A stretch of DNA of 64,000 nucleotides, from positions 3,378,501-3,442,500 of the forward strand of contig NZ_JAGINK010000001.1 in assembly GCF_017875955.1 (NCBI RefSeq). The letters are read 5' to 3'. Both the position numbers and the translations under genes were made by a program. Origin of the DNA: Pseudomonas sp. BP8. Lineage in GTDB: Bacteria > Pseudomonadota > Gammaproteobacteria > Pseudomonadales > Pseudomonadaceae. Shown one piece after another: positions 51,209 through 60,833 of this stretch. The stretch's first letter is position 1. Each line of letters begins with the position of its first letter. A model generated the notes under the pieces. It had not been told where the DNA came from. It searched no databases and saw nothing but the letters and a program-made list of their open reading frames with translations.

Positions 51209-52075
51209 ATGACCACGGATACGCAATACCATCAGGACGACAAAACCATCCTGCTTGATCGCCAGGGCGATAACCCTGCGCAATGCCCACTGACCGACTT
51301 CAATGCGCCACCGCGCTTTGAACAGCTGGAGCAGCGGATGATCTACGCCGCGCGCTTATGCCCGGCCCAGACCTTCAGCATCAGCCTGAACGCGTTGGTG
51401 TCAGCGGCCTCTGACCTGCTTTCTGAAGTCGTGCGCCTCAAACACAGCGATGCCCGCGAAGACTTGAATGCACTCAACAAGCGACTGAGTGAAAGTCTCA
51501 AGCTGTTCGAAGCACGCGCTTTGCATAACGGCGCCGAAAGCAGCGATGTCATGGCTGCCCGCTACATCCTGTGCACCGTTGTCGACGAGGCCTTGGTCAG
51601 CACCTCGTGGGGCAATGAAAGCGAGTGGTCGCAGATGAGCCTGCTCAGTACTTTTCACAATGAGACCTTTGGTGGCGAGAAGTTCTTCCAGTTGCTTGAA
51701 CGACTGTCGAAGAACCCGGCCAAGCATTTATCAATGCTTGAGCTGATGTATCTGTGCTTGGCATTGGGCTTTGAGGGCAAGTACCGAATCCTGGCCCGCG
51801 GCATGCTTGAGCTCGAAGGTATCCGTGACGCGCTGTACCGACAGATCCGTCAGCTGCGGGGCGATGTGTCGCGCGAGCTGTCGCCGCACTGGCAGGGGTT
51901 GCACGACACGCGCCGCCGGCTGGTGCGCGTTGTACCGTTGTGGATGATCGGGGTGTTCACGGTGGTCAGCCTGCTGGTCATGTATTCCGGATTCGCCTGG
52001 GTGCTAGGAAAACAACGCGAGTCGGCTCTTCAGTTTTATCAACCGCTTGCCCCGAGCGTGGTCCAGCCCCAGTGA
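51209..52075 (+). CDS. tssL: T6SS inner membrane protein TssL (DotU)
   Basis: 288 residues: cytoplasmic DotU domain with ARYILCTVVDEALVSTSWG and LELMYLCLALGFEGKYRI, then one C-terminal membrane anchor (VVPLWMIGVFTVVSLLVMYS). No peptidoglycan-binding extension is present, so another protein must supply that function. 5 bp after tssK. Confidence 0.96.
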   Translation: MTTDTQYHQDDKTILLDRQGDNPAQCPLTDFNAPPRFEQLEQRMIYAARLCPAQTFSISLNALVSAASDLLSEVVRLKHSDAREDLNALNKRLSESLKLFEARALHNGAESSDVMAARYILCTVVDEALVSTSWGNESEWSQMSLLSTFHNETFGGEKFFQLLERLSKNPAKHLSMLELMYLCLALGFEGKYRILARGMLELEGIRDALYRQIRQLRGDVSRELSPHWQGLHDTRRRLVRVVPLWMIGVFTVVSLLVMYSGFAWVLGKQRESALQFYQPLAPSVVQPQ

Positions 52076-52089
52076 TGCAAGGACGTGTG

Positions 52090-55000
52090 ATGAAAAACTT
52101 TTTCGAGAAAGTCGGCGTATTCCTGCGCAGGACGTGGGTCTGGACGCTTTTGCTGGTGCTGTCTCTGGCGCTGTTGGTGTGGACCTTCGGGCCGTTGCTG
52201 GCAGTCGATGACCACAGGTTTTGGGCAAGCGCTAGTGGGCGGCTGCTGACCATCAGTGTGCTGCTGTTGAGCTGGGGCCTGAGCATGGTCTACGTCAGTT
52301 GGCGCGCCGGGATCCACCGCCAGGCGCTACAGGACAGCGAAGATGGCCAGGCGCGCCAGCGCCGTGATGAGCGGATCGGCGACGAGCAAAAACAACTGCG
52401 CAGCCGTTTCAAGGATGCCATGCGCACCTTGAAGATCTCGAGCCTCTATCGGGGGCGTAGCGAACGCTGGCGCAATGATCTGCCCTGGTATCTGCTGATT
52501 GGGCCAGAGCATAGCGGCAAGACCAGCCTTCTTGATTTTTCGGGGCTGGATTTCCCGCTCAACAAGATTGAGCGCAAGCTGACCCGCGACACCCAAGGCA
52601 CTCGATATTGTGAGTGGTACTTTGCCGACCATGGCGTGCTGATCGACACCGCCGGCCGTTATCTGACCCAGCTTGAACCTGAAATCGACAGCAGTGGCTG
52701 GAGGACCTTGCTCAATCTGTTGCGCAAGCGCCGGCGTGCGCGACCGCTCAATGGCGTGCTGGTGACCGTCCCGGTTGACGTGCTGCAGAGTGGCACTGAG
52801 CAGGATCTGGAAGCCTTGGCGCGCCAAGTACGGGCGCGATTGCAGGATATTCACCAGACATTGCATGTGGACGCCCCCGTTTACCTGGTGCTGAGCAAGG
52901 CGGACTGCCTGCCGGGTTTTGATGAGTTTTTCGATCAGTTGAGCCGTGAGGACAGTGATCAGGTGCTCGGTACAAGCTTTCGCAAGGAACAAAATGGCAC
53001 TGACGCCGGGGTATTGCGACAGGCGTTCGAGGAGCTATTGCTGCGCCTTAACAGCCAGGTGATCACGCGCATGCACCAAGAGCGCAACACCGAGCGCCGT
53101 GGCCGCATTCTCGATTTTCCATACCAGTTGGCAAACATTGGTGAACGCCTTTGCCTGTTGGTTGATATGGCCTTCACAGGCAATCGCTACCAGCGGCCCA
53201 GCCAGTTGCGTGGCTTCTACTTGACCAGTGCGCCGCACCTGACGGAAAAACGCGTCGACAATCCCGCCAGCAGCGATCCCAAAATGGACACGGCCAGCGG
53301 TGCCTTGCCGACGCTGCGCAGCGGTAACTCCCGCTTCATTCACCATTTGCTGAGTCGGGTTATTTTCCCCGAGGCCGATCTGGCCGGTTTGGATTCGCGT
53401 GAGCGCAGTCGCATTCATTGGGGCCAGCGTGCCTGGTATTGCACTGCGCTGGTGGCGCTCGCGGTCGTTGGCCTGCTCTGGGCCAGTGGCTTTACCGCCA
53501 ACTACGAGCGCCTGGAAAATCTGCGTACGCTGGCCCGTAGCGGGGACGAGCAACGTAGCACTCTTGACGCCCGCAGCGATGCGATGGCTGTACTCAGGAC
53601 CCTCGATACCTCCTACGCAGCCACCATGGTGTTTCCGGCCAAGGTCGATGTACCGATAAGCGAACGTCTCGGCCTGTACCAGGGTGAAGCTAGCAACCCG
53701 GTAGTGCTCGGCGCCTATCAGCGTGAGTTGGACGCGCAGCTGCTGCCCAGGGTGGCGCAGATGCTGGAAGGGCAGGTACGCACCAACATGCGTGACCGCG
53801 ACCGCCTATTGAACAGCCTGCGTGCCTACTTGATGCTGAACATGCAGGAACGTCGTGACCCGTCCTGGCTCAAGGACTGGGTAGCCACGGGGTGGTCGGT
53901 GAGCTACCCCGGCAACGCCGATGTGCAGAGCGGCCTTGACGCGCACTTTCAACGCCTGCTGAAACTGCCGTTCAGCTACCCGCTCAACGATTCGCTGGTG
54001 GCGCAGGCTCGTCAGGCCTTGCGCAGTGAGTCACGGACCAACGTGGTGTATCGGGTGCTGCGGGAACAGGCTCGCAGCCTCCCGGAGTATCGCCTGAGCC
54101 AGCACTTGGGTGGGCAGGGCGAGCTGTTATTCGGAACTGACCATGCCATCCCTGGCTTCTACACGCGGCAGGGATATCAGCAGTACTTTTCGGTTCACGG
54201 TGCCGCTCTGGTGAACGATATCTTGCGTGACAACTGGGTGCTCGGCGAAGGCGGCGGGATCAGTGCCGTGGATCTGCGCCGCTTGATGGTAGCGCTCGAG
54301 CAACTGTATTTCCGTGATTACGCGAACTACTGGAGCGAAGCCATCGGCCAGGTTGGCCTGCACCCCTTCAGCGATGCAGGGGAGGGCGCTGATCAGCTCG
54401 CAGGGCTCATCTCGGCCAACTCGCCGGTTGTGCAATTGCTGGTCGAGGTGCGTCAACACACCCGCTTCCAGGCTGTAGACGTCGGCGCCAATGACCAACG
54501 CGGCGAGGCGGATCAGGTCACCCCGAAGAATAGGGCGCTGGATACCGTTGCCGTAGCTGCGGGCAAAGCTCAGCAAGCCCTGGCCAGGGATGTGCCAGAT
54601 ACAGCCAAGATGGCTCTGCAGCGTCGCTTCGAGCCGCTGCACCGCTTGCTGGATGAGAGCGGTGGGCCTGCGGCGAACCTGGCTCCTTTACTGCAGGCGC
54701 TGAGTGAGCTGCAACTGCAGATAGCCGCGCTGTCTCGTGCCAGCGCGCCCGAACAAGCGGCGTTCGAATTGGCCAAGACGCGCATGAACGGCCAGCGCGA
54801 TGCGCTGAGCAATCTGCGCAACGCCTCCGCGCGCCTGCCACGTCCGCTGAATGTGTGGTTCAACATACTCGCGCAAGACACCTGGGGCATGGTGCTCAAC
54901 GACTCTTACCTGTACCTCAATCAGCGTTATCAGAGCGAGCTGTATGGCTTTTATGACAAGGCCATCAGTGAGCGCTACCCGTTTCAAGCCCACAGCACCA

Positions 55001-55614
55001 GCGATGTCGCGATCAATGACTTTCGGGAGTTCTTCAAGACCCAAGGCATCGTCGACCGCTTTTTTGAAAGCTACATGCGGCCATTCGTCGACGGTGATCA
55101 GGGCAACTATCGTTTACGCAGCGTCGATGGCGTCAGCCTGCCCATGTCCAGGGTCTACCTCGACCAGGTGGCTGCTGCCCGGGTGATCCGGCAGAGCTTT
55201 TTCAACGAAAACCCGTTGGAGCCGCAAGTCCAGTTCAAACTCGAACCGTACACCCTGGATCCTGGCGTCAGTCGCTCGGAGTTCCGGTTTGGCGCCAAGA
55301 CCCTGGACTACCGTCATGGCCCGATCGTACCCATGTCGTTCAAGTGGCCAACTGATACCGAGAACGGCCGGACCAGTCTGGTACTGGAACAAATGGCCGG
55401 ACGGCCGATCGGCATCGAGAAAAACACCGGTCCGTGGTCACTGTTCCGTCTGCTTGACTTGATGCAGACCGAGTCCCTTACAGGCCGCGACGTACTGGTG
55501 CTCAAGGCCGAGGTGGGCGGCCTGCGTGCCAACTACCTGCTGGCGAGCCAGCGCGCACCGAACCCGTTCGACGTGCGCACCCTGCGTACCTTCCACATGC
55601 CGGCGCAGCTTTGA
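52090..55614 (+). CDS. tssM: T6SS inner membrane complex protein TssM (IcmF)
   Basis: 1174 residues from ATG 52090 (AAGGA 6 bases upstream); an ATG at 52075 overlapping the tssL stop is a weaker option. Two N-terminal membrane helices, a cytoplasmic NTPase-like domain with intact Walker [16 protein letters not shown] and Walker B-type VLIDTAGRY, a third helix near 447-467, then a large periplasmic part that reaches TssJ. Typical length. Confidence 0.97.
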   Translation: MKNFFEKVGVFLRRTWVWTLLLVLSLALLVWTFGPLLAVDDHRFWASASGRLLTISVLLLSWGLSMVYVSWRAGIHRQALQDSEDGQARQRRDERIGDEQKQLRSRFKDAMRTLKISSLYRGRSERWRNDLPWYLLIGPEHSGKTSLLDFSGLDFPLNKIERKLTRDTQGTRYCEWYFADHGVLIDTAGRYLTQLEPEIDSSGWRTLLNLLRKRRRARPLNGVLVTVPVDVLQSGTEQDLEALARQVRARLQDIHQTLHVDAPVYLVLSKADCLPGFDEFFDQLSREDSDQVLGTSFRKEQNGTDAGVLRQAFEELLLRLNSQVITRMHQERNTERRGRILDFPYQLANIGERLCLLVDMAFTGNRYQRPSQLRGFYLTSAPHLTEKRVDNPASSDPKMDTASGALPTLRSGNSRFIHHLLSRVIFPEADLAGLDSRERSRIHWGQRAWYCTALVALAVVGLLWASGFTANYERLENLRTLARSGDEQRSTLDARSDAMAVLRTLDTSYAATMVFPAKVDVPISERLGLYQGEASNPVVLGAYQRELDAQLLPRVAQMLEGQVRTNMRDRDRLLNSLRAYLMLNMQERRDPSWLKDWVATGWSVSYPGNADVQSGLDAHFQRLLKLPFSYPLNDSLVAQARQALRSESRTNVVYRVLREQARSLPEYRLSQHLGGQGELLFGTDHAIPGFYTRQGYQQYFSVHGAALVNDILRDNWVLGEGGGISAVDLRRLMVALEQLYFRDYANYWSEAIGQVGLHPFSDAGEGADQLAGLISANSPVVQLLVEVRQHTRFQAVDVGANDQRGEADQVTPKNRALDTVAVAAGKAQQALARDVPDTAKMALQRRFEPLHRLLDESGGPAANLAPLLQALSELQLQIAALSRASAPEQAAFELAKTRMNGQRDALSNLRNASARLPRPLNVWFNILAQDTWGMVLNDSYLYLNQRYQSELYGFYDKAISERYPFQAHSTSDVAINDFREFFKTQGIVDRFFESYMRPFVDGDQGNYRLRSVDGVSLPMSRVYLDQVAAARVIRQSFFNENPLEPQVQFKLEPYTLDPGVSRSEFRFGAKTLDYRHGPIVPMSFKWPTDTENGRTSLVLEQMAGRPIGIEKNTGPWSLFRLLDLMQTESLTGRDVLVLKAEVGGLRANYLLASQRAPNPFDVRTLRTFHMPAQL

Positions 55615-56342
55615 GGCTGGCCAGCAGACCTTGGCTTAGCGCTGCCCGTAGCGAACCAGGCAAGGTTCGCCAGCGCAACGAAGACGCCTTCCTCAATTGT
55701 CCAGAGCATGGTCTTTGGGCGGTTGCGGACGGTATGGGCGGGCACAAGGGGGGCGACATAGCCAGTCAACTGATTGTTGCCAGCCTCGCCGAAATGTCGA
55801 CCGAGGGCAGTTTCGATGAGCGGCTCACCGGTCTGCGTCAGTGCCTGCACTGGCTCAACCGGCGCCTGGGCCAGGAACTGACCATTACCGCCGACCGTGG
55901 TGACAGCATCATGGGTAGCACCGTGGTTGCACTACTGCTGGAAGGTAATCGTGCGGCCTGTATCTGGGCGGGCGACAGCCGCTGTTATCTTTGGCGCGGC
56001 CAGCGCTTGTACCAGCTTTCCAAAGACCATTCGCTGCAGCAACGTTTGATCGACGAGCAGCAGATGAGCGCCGAACAGGCCCAGGCACATCCAGCAGCAA
56101 CTGCCCTGACTCGAGCGGTGGGCGGCTGCGAACACTTGACGCTGGATATATTGGAGTTGCGGGTCTACCCCGGCGATGCCTTCCTGCTCTGCAGCGACGG
56201 CCTGTATCAAGGGCTGGGCTGCGACACACTGGGCACCGCCTTGAGTCTGGCTTCCCCACAGCTGGCGCTCAAGCGCCTGTTCGACAGCGCCTTGCGGGGC
56301 AGGGCGAGGGACAACCTGACGGCCGTGGTGATCCGCCAATGA
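55611..56342 (+). CDS. pppA: PP2C-type Ser/Thr phosphatase PppA (Stp1-like) of the T6SS
   Basis: 243 residues of the PPM phosphatase family: [31 protein letters not shown] and [12 protein letters not shown] supply the metal-binding acidic residues. The best start is TTG 55611, which overlaps the tssM stop codon; no ATG or GTG lies before the conserved [20 protein letters not shown]. It opposes the kinase encoded next in a phosphorylation switch that controls T6SS assembly through the FHA protein. Confidence 0.93.
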   Translation: MRLASRPWLSAARSEPGKVRQRNEDAFLNCPEHGLWAVADGMGGHKGGDIASQLIVASLAEMSTEGSFDERLTGLRQCLHWLNRRLGQELTITADRGDSIMGSTVVALLLEGNRAACIWAGDSRCYLWRGQRLYQLSKDHSLQQRLIDEQQMSAEQAQAHPAATALTRAVGGCEHLTLDILELRVYPGDAFLLCSDGLYQGLGCDTLGTALSLASPQLALKRLFDSALRGRARDNLTAVVIRQ

Positions 56343-57397
56343 CCAGACACCGCTCAGCTTTCGATAACAGCCCGGGCAGCGAGGGAGCGTCCGCCAAACC
56401 GTCCAGTCCTGCCTTCGCTGAAGCCAAAGTAGCCTCGCCTTGCGCGGCACCTGAGGTGGTAGACAAGCGCCGCAAACGTTCAAAGAGTCGTCCCCACTCG
56501 GAGCCACGAACGCCAGCGGGCGAGTTGCCGCAACTTTTGGCCAGCCGCTATCGCATAGAGCGCCTGCTCGGGGCCGGCGGCATGGGGCTGGTCTACCGCG
56601 CGCGGGACTTGTTGCATGAGCAATTCGGCGAGCCTGATCCCTACCTGGCCCTCAAAGTCTTGCGCGATGAGTTCTCAGACGCGCCTGACGCCAGCGCGCT
56701 GCTCTACAGCGAGTTCGCCATGGCTCGGCATTTGCGCCATCCAAACATCGTGCGCTTGCACAGCTTTGAAGTGGATACGCAGTTTCAACGCGCTTTTATC
56801 ACCATGGAGCTGATGCGTGGCTTGACCCTGGACAAACTGCTCTGTGAGCGCCCCACCGGGTTGACTTGGCAAGAGCTGCGCAAGGTCGTGGTGCCGCTAC
56901 TCGATACGCTGGCGTACTGCCACGCCAAGGGTGTGCTGCACGGCGACCTGAAGCCAAGCAACGTGATGGTGTGTGAAGAGGGCGTGCGGCTATTCGACTT
57001 CGGCCTGAGTCAGGCCGAGCAAGGCGTTCTGCCTGGCTTGCCACAGTTGAACCGCGGCCGCTTCAATGCCTGGACACCTGGATATGCTGCCCCGCAAGTA
57101 CTGGAAGGCGGAGCGCTGACTGTTGGCAGCGATATGTATGCCGTGGCGTGCGTGATTTATGAGTTGGCCTGCGGTGAACATCCCTTCAAGCGCTTACCTT
57201 CAACCCAGGCCCGCGATGAACGACTTGATCATGGTCTGCGAGCACCTGGACAGCTTCCAAGACACTGTTGGCCCGCGCTAAGGGCTGCACTGACTTTTGC
57301 GCCGTCAGCGCAATTGATTACCGCATCACAATTGAAAGACGTTTTCAGCAAGCCCGCATTCGGCCTGAAACGATGGCTGTTTCGACAGCGTGGGTAG
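56339..57397 (+). CDS. Ser/Thr protein kinase (Stk1/PpkA-like) of the T6SS
   Basis: 352 residues. A Ser/Pro/Lys-rich N-terminal 65 residues precede the kinase domain: LLGAGGMGLVYRARD, ALKVL (VAIK Lys), catalytic loop HGDLKPSNVM (HGD in place of HRD), DFGLS, and TPGYAAPQVLEG. No C-terminal membrane helix or von Willebrand domain as in PpkA of H1-T6SS, matching Stk1 of the H2 cluster. The start overlaps the phosphatase stop. The last 153 bp are duplicated as a relic at 27889-28044. Confidence 0.93.
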   Translation: MTRHRSAFDNSPGSEGASAKPSSPAFAEAKVASPCAAPEVVDKRRKRSKSRPHSEPRTPAGELPQLLASRYRIERLLGAGGMGLVYRARDLLHEQFGEPDPYLALKVLRDEFSDAPDASALLYSEFAMARHLRHPNIVRLHSFEVDTQFQRAFITMELMRGLTLDKLLCERPTGLTWQELRKVVVPLLDTLAYCHAKGVLHGDLKPSNVMVCEEGVRLFDFGLSQAEQGVLPGLPQLNRGRFNAWTPGYAAPQVLEGGALTVGSDMYAVACVIYELACGEHPFKRLPSTQARDERLDHGLRAPGQLPRHCWPALRAALTFAPSAQLITASQLKDVFSKPAFGLKRWLFRQRG

Positions 57398-57599
57398 ATA
57401 AGCCGAGGCTGGCGCAAAAAGGGGGCGGGCGCCTGGCCTAGTCCGAGAAAACCCGATGGAGTACAAATGTGCTCTTGCGACCTCTACCATCGGAGACTTG
57501 AACCTGCATTGATAGACCTGCACCGCATTAATGCGTACCGTCACCCTCTTCAATATCCGCAAAACACACCGACTTGCAGCTGCTTCTGCCGAGTGAAAA

Positions 57600-58208
57600 A
57601 TGAATCGTTCGTTGTTTGTCTCACTGGACGGCCCCAAGGGCGCCGGTAAAACCGCCCTGCTGGAGGCCATCACCAAAGTGCTGAGGGCTGACAACAAGAA
57701 GGTCATCCGGCTCAGCGAGCAGAAAAGCGACCCCTACCGTGGTGCAACAATGGCCCTGGTCAACGAACTGGTCAGAAATCCCACCCAGGAACTGGAATGG
57801 GAGGTTTGCAAGCGTTTCGCTGACAGTCGCGCCTGGATTACCCAGCACGTGCTGCCCAAGCAGCCTGCCGGCAGCATCATCCTGATCGATCGCTGGTACC
57901 CCTCTGATGCCGCATTTCGCCGGCTCATACCGTTTTCACAGATTCTGCAGTTGAACCTTGATCGAAACGTCCAGGTGCCAGACCTGCATGTCGGGGTTGT
58001 CACTGCCCCTGAAATTTCGTGGGCGCGGGCCGCAGCCCGAACGCGGGGACTGGGTAGTACGGTCATTCATCACATGGCAGAGCATGTGGCCTGCACCACT
58101 GCGTTCGAGCGAACGATTGCGGATCAGGGATGGGTGTTGTGCCGTAACGAGGGTGCGATAGAAGAGGCAACCCTGCAGGTGGTTGCTGAAATTTATCGAC
58201 TGCTTTGA
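57600..58208 (+). CDS. thymidylate-kinase-like P-loop protein
   Basis: 202 residues: P-loop SLDGPKGAGKTALLEAI and IILIDRWYPSDAAFRRL, which corresponds to the DRY region of dTMP kinases, and a lid-like stretch ARAAARTRGLG. The usual dTMP kinase N-terminus and substrate residues are only partly recognisable, so the phosphoryl acceptor is uncertain. It lies 202 bp after the T6SS kinase gene, and both that gap and this gene are duplicated at 28.0-28.8 kb. It is probably not the essential Tmk of the cell. Confidence 0.75.
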   Translation: MNRSLFVSLDGPKGAGKTALLEAITKVLRADNKKVIRLSEQKSDPYRGATMALVNELVRNPTQELEWEVCKRFADSRAWITQHVLPKQPAGSIILIDRWYPSDAAFRRLIPFSQILQLNLDRNVQVPDLHVGVVTAPEISWARAAARTRGLGSTVIHHMAEHVACTTAFERTIADQGWVLCRNEGAIEEATLQVVAEIYRLL

Positions 58209-58240
58209 GGGCTTTCAGGGAGGAGGGTGCAGGGCAAATG

Positions 58241-58284
58241 GTCTGGGTCAGCGGGTTCTGAATGTCTCAACCCTCGACCCAGAC
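58241..58284. terminator. bidirectional hairpin between convergent genes
   Basis: Arms GTCTGGGTC (58241-58249) and GACCCAGAC (58276-58284) are exact complements, with an inner GGGTT/AACCC pairing. There is no T-run. It lies between the nucleotide-kinase-like and CsbD-like genes. Confidence 0.5.
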
Positions 58285-58294
58285 TGTCTGAGTG

Positions 58295-58543
58295 TCACCG
58301 ACGCAGCAGACGGCTCACGACCAAGGTCAGCACAGCACCAATAGCGAGCGCGGTGATCGGTTTTTCTCGGACGAAGTTGGAGACATTGTTCACCGCATCA
58401 CCATAGGTTTTGGTGAGCTGGCCTGAGGCCTGACGGCCTTCACCCTCAGCTTCCAGGGCCGGATCTTCAATCAACCGGCCTATTGCACTCTGCGCCTTGC
58501 CAGCAACTTTCTCTGCAACACCTTCGAGCTGTTCGCTTTTCAT
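58295..58543 (-). CDS. CsbD-like stress protein with C-terminal membrane helix
   Basis: 82 residues. The N-terminal part (EQLEGVAEKVAGKAQSAIGR and GEGRQASGQLTKTYGDA) matches the CsbD family pattern. A C-terminal helix (PITALAIGAVLTLVVSRLL) followed by Arg-Arg would anchor it in the membrane, as in the DUF883/CsbD-like fusions of pseudomonads. General-stress genes in Bacillus and others include members of this family; the molecular role is not known. Confidence 0.8.
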   Translation of the reverse strand: MKSEQLEGVAEKVAGKAQSAIGRLIEDPALEAEGEGRQASGQLTKTYGDAVNNVSNFVREKPITALAIGAVLTLVVSRLLRR

Positions 58544-58657
58544 GATTGATCAAACCTTCCTAGTCAGTGGCGATAGGCTTACCGCAAAGGCTTAGGGGGT
58601 GGGCGCGTTGGATAAGTTCCATCCTTTGAATGTTGACTAGCTGGGGTCGATCAAGGC

Positions 58658-58831
58658 TCAGATTTTGCTCTGCCGCGACTTTTGGTAGCGAGAGAGCCCC
58701 ATCTGAACCGCAGCAGCCACCAGGCACAGCAAGCCAATCTTCAACGTCGAATCCATACCATAATGTTCGCAAACTTTTCCGACCAGCAGGACGCTTAGGA
58801 AAATGGCGACGGGTAACAACAGCTTATTCAT
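58658..58831 (-). CDS. small two-helix membrane protein
   Basis: 57 residues: MNKLLLPVAIFLSVLLVGKV, a short polar stretch with EHYGMDSTL, then IGLLCLVAAAVQMGL and a basic tail RYQKSRQSKI. GGAGG lies 5 bases before the ATG, a strong ribosome site. A perfect 14-bp palindrome lies directly upstream. It is on the same strand as the CsbD-like gene, 114 bp before it. Function unknown. Confidence 0.65.
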   Translation of the reverse strand: MNKLLLPVAIFLSVLLVGKVCEHYGMDSTLKIGLLCLVAAAVQMGLSRYQKSRQSKI

Positions 58832-58839
58832 TACATCCT

Positions 58840-58853
58840 CCCGAAATTTCGGG
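58840..58853. promoter_or_regulatory. perfect palindrome upstream of the small membrane protein gene
   Basis: CCCGAAATTTCGGG is its own reverse complement. It lies 3 bases upstream of the ribosome site of the minus-strand small gene, so a bound protein or an mRNA hairpin could block its expression. The rest of 58854-59110 holds no supported gene. Confidence 0.4.
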
Positions 58854-59110
58854 CTCAGAATACGGGGTTGTCAGATCGAGCGCCAGTTTGCATATGCAAG
58901 GTTTCCGACACGGCGAGCAAGAGCAGAAACACCGCTCCGGTGGCAACAATTCGTCCGGTCTGGCAGGAAGATCAGCGTTTCTGATCATTAGGGGGAACAC
59001 AGCTTTTCTCGAACGGCCCGAGGGATGGAGTGCATATTTCCGTTCCCCTTCACAACGGCCATGCCCCCTTAGCTTGCATGGCTTACCGCTCGGCGTCCGA
59101 ACTGAATTTT

Positions 59111-59148
59111 CCCTATCCTCATTTGCTCATAGGAAAATGAGTATAGGG
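59111..59148 (+). promoter_or_regulatory. 14-bp inverted repeat before the DUF6555-like gene
   Basis: Left arm 59111-59124 and right arm 59135-59148 are reverse complements with one mismatch (CCCTAT.CTCATTT / AAATGAG.ATAGGG). The right arm runs directly into the ribosome site GGGAGGG. In mRNA the hairpin would sit against the start region; in DNA it may be an operator. Confidence 0.45.
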
Positions 59149-59158
59149 AGGGATTCTC

Positions 59159-59452
59159 ATGGCTGGACAGCAATTGTATGTAATTGAATACGAACTCCAC
59201 GGTGAGCGACGCACGTTTATTATCCGTCAGGAGAAGATGGACAACGCCGCCGCGTGGCATTGGGCGAGCTGCGATGCCGGTGTCGGCATCATCCCAAGGT
59301 TTGGTCAGCACAATATCAAGCTGGTGAGCCGTCCTTTGGCCGAGCGCTATGGCGTTTCCGAGGTCAGGTGGAGGCTAGCGGGTCAGGGGCGGGAATTCGT
59401 TCCTCCGCCTATAGATTTCAAGAAGTTCTCGGAAGGGGCTAGTGGCACGTAG
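59159..59452 (+). CDS. DUF6555-like small protein
   Basis: 97 residues: LYVIEYELHGERRTFIIRQE, then NAAAWHWASCDAGVGIIPRF. I associate this pattern with DUF6555, a family of about 100 residues found in Pseudomonas; the assignment is from memory. GGAGGG precedes the start. It heads a run of four small plus-strand genes. No function known. Confidence 0.7.
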   Translation: MAGQQLYVIEYELHGERRTFIIRQEKMDNAAAWHWASCDAGVGIIPRFGQHNIKLVSRPLAERYGVSEVRWRLAGQGREFVPPPIDFKKFSEGASGT

Positions 59453-59486
59453 CGCTATGCAATGGATCAGTTTTGGAGAATCAGTT

Positions 59487-59636
59487 ATGCAGACTGAGAC
59501 CGAGGGAACCGAAGAGAAGGGGCCAAGCGACATCCCCTTCATCAATGACCCGGAAAAGCCTAGTTCGCCGCCTCTGAATGAGGCGGGCGCAGTTGAAGCG
59601 GAAGAAGACATTCAGGACGATGGCCAATCGATATAA
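59487..59636 (+). CDS. small acidic protein
   Basis: 49 residues starting at ATG 59487 with GGAGA 9 bases upstream: MQTETEGTEEKGPSDIPFIN, Pro/Glu-rich, strongly acidic and probably disordered. It lies between the DUF6555-like and DUF2188 genes. Not recognised. Confidence 0.55.
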   Translation: MQTETEGTEEKGPSDIPFINDPEKPSSPPLNEAGAVEAEEDIQDDGQSI

Positions 59637-59651
59637 AAAAGGGATGACACT

Positions 59652-59876
59652 ATGGACAATTACCACCTCAGCCCGACGTCAGATGGATGGGAGTTGAAGA
59701 AAGCCGGTGCCGACCGTGCATCCAAACGAGCTGCGACGAAACAAGAACTGGTAAGCATGCTGTCGGATTTCTTGGATGGTAAAACGGCCTCTGTCAAGAT
59801 TCACAAAGCAGATGGCACGATTGAAGAGGAGCGCACTTACCCCCGCTCAGCTGACCCACGTCGAACCAAGGGGTGA
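59652..59876 (+). CDS. DUF2188 domain protein
   Basis: 74 residues: YHLSPTSDGWELKKAGADRA and VKIHKADGTIEEERTYPR are the DUF2188 pattern, a small strand-rich fold of unknown function often found in stress-related gene sets. Its stop overlaps the GTG of the next gene by 4 bp (GTGA). Confidence 0.82.
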   Translation: MDNYHLSPTSDGWELKKAGADRASKRAATKQELVSMLSDFLDGKTASVKIHKADGTIEEERTYPRSADPRRTKG

Positions 59877-60310
59877 ACACTGTCACAGCTCGTGATCTCG
59901 GCATTGATGTCACAAGCGCCGACGGGTTGTTCAGGTGGTTGCTCGCCAGTTTCCTGATGGGAAAGCGGATTCGCTCAAGCGTCGCAGTGCAGACTTATCG
60001 AGTACTGGTCGACCAACAAGCTGCGGATACACCGGGTAGGCTCGCTCGCTGCTCGCATTCGACACTCGTCCGTTTGCTCGGCCAGGGAGGTTACGCCCGT
60101 TACGATCAGTCGACTGCCCGGCGTCTGCATGTGCTAGCTAGCATATTGGAAAACGAGTGGGGAGCTCAGCTTGAGGCGCTGCAAGCTGGCGACCTCAGCA
60201 ATGAAGGTTTTAGCCGTTGGCTCCTGTCATTCGAAGGGATAGGGCCAAAGACCTTGGAGATCTTTATGAGAGAGGGCCAGGGTCAGTTGCCGGTAGGCAG
60301 CGAGGTTTGA
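59873..60310 (+). CDS. HhH (endonuclease III-like) small protein
   Basis: 145 residues from GTG 59873. Helical throughout with a helix-hairpin-helix motif LLSFEGIGPKTLEIFMRE, as in HhH-GPD glycosylases. The usual catalytic Lys after the hairpin, the later Asp and the iron-sulfur Cys cluster of Nth/MutY are not evident, so a DNA-binding role without base excision is possible. It is translationally coupled to the DUF2188 gene. Confidence 0.65.
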   Translation: MNTVTARDLGIDVTSADGLFRWLLASFLMGKRIRSSVAVQTYRVLVDQQAADTPGRLARCSHSTLVRLLGQGGYARYDQSTARRLHVLASILENEWGAQLEALQAGDLSNEGFSRWLLSFEGIGPKTLEIFMREGQGQLPVGSEV

Positions 60311-60392
60311 ATGTTGCATGGCCATATGCCGCCATCGACGTAGTCAACCATGAGTGGAACACTCAATTCTTCCGCTATGACTGGAGAGGCTG

Positions 60393-60833
60393 ATGAAACT
60401 CGATGTCGAGGGGCTGTCGCTGTCAGGGATGACGGTCGTTGTGGTAGAGGACGATGAAACCTTACGAACACTTTTGGTGGATATCCTCGTGGAGCTGGGA
60501 GCAGGCTGCGACGCTTTTGGCAATGCCGAAGATGCCTTGATGCACCTCATGCGTTTGAAAGGTGAGTGCGCCTTGATGGTTGTAGACCATGGGGTTCCTG
60601 GCAGCATTAAAGGCATGGAGTTCATCTCCATGGCCCATGAAAAATGGCCCGGGTTGCCTGCCATCCTCACCTCCGGCTATCAACTGAATGCTTCAGAGGT
60701 AACACCTCCCGTTATCTATCTTTTCAAACCCTGGTCTCTTGAAGAACTCATCGTCGCGATAGACCAAGCGCTTCCACACCGAAAACAGCAACCGATTCAA
60801 ATAGCAGGAGGGCGGGTACTGAGACGTATCTAG
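60393..60833 (+). CDS. single-domain response regulator
   Basis: 146 residues: VVVVEDDETLRTLLVDIL supplies the acidic pocket, the phosphoacceptor Asp is in LMVVDHGVPG, Thr/Ser in ILTSGY, and the conserved Lys in LFKPWSLEEL. There is no output domain, so it acts by protein contact, perhaps as a sink or relay for a hybrid kinase such as the one encoded at 61.5-64 kb. Its TAG stop overlaps the stop of the convergent next gene (CTAG). Confidence 0.85.
   Translation: MKLDVEGLSLSGMTVVVVEDDETLRTLLVDILVELGAGCDAFGNAEDALMHLMRLKGECALMVVDHGVPGSIKGMEFISMAHEKWPGLPAILTSGYQLNASEVTPPVIYLFKPWSLEELIVAIDQALPHRKQQPIQIAGGRVLRRI

Noticed and set aside
58630..59187. 185-residue plus-strand frame across the CsbD/DUF6555 gap
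   Set aside because: Ser/Arg-rich composition, no family, and it runs antisense to the small membrane protein gene and through two dyads.
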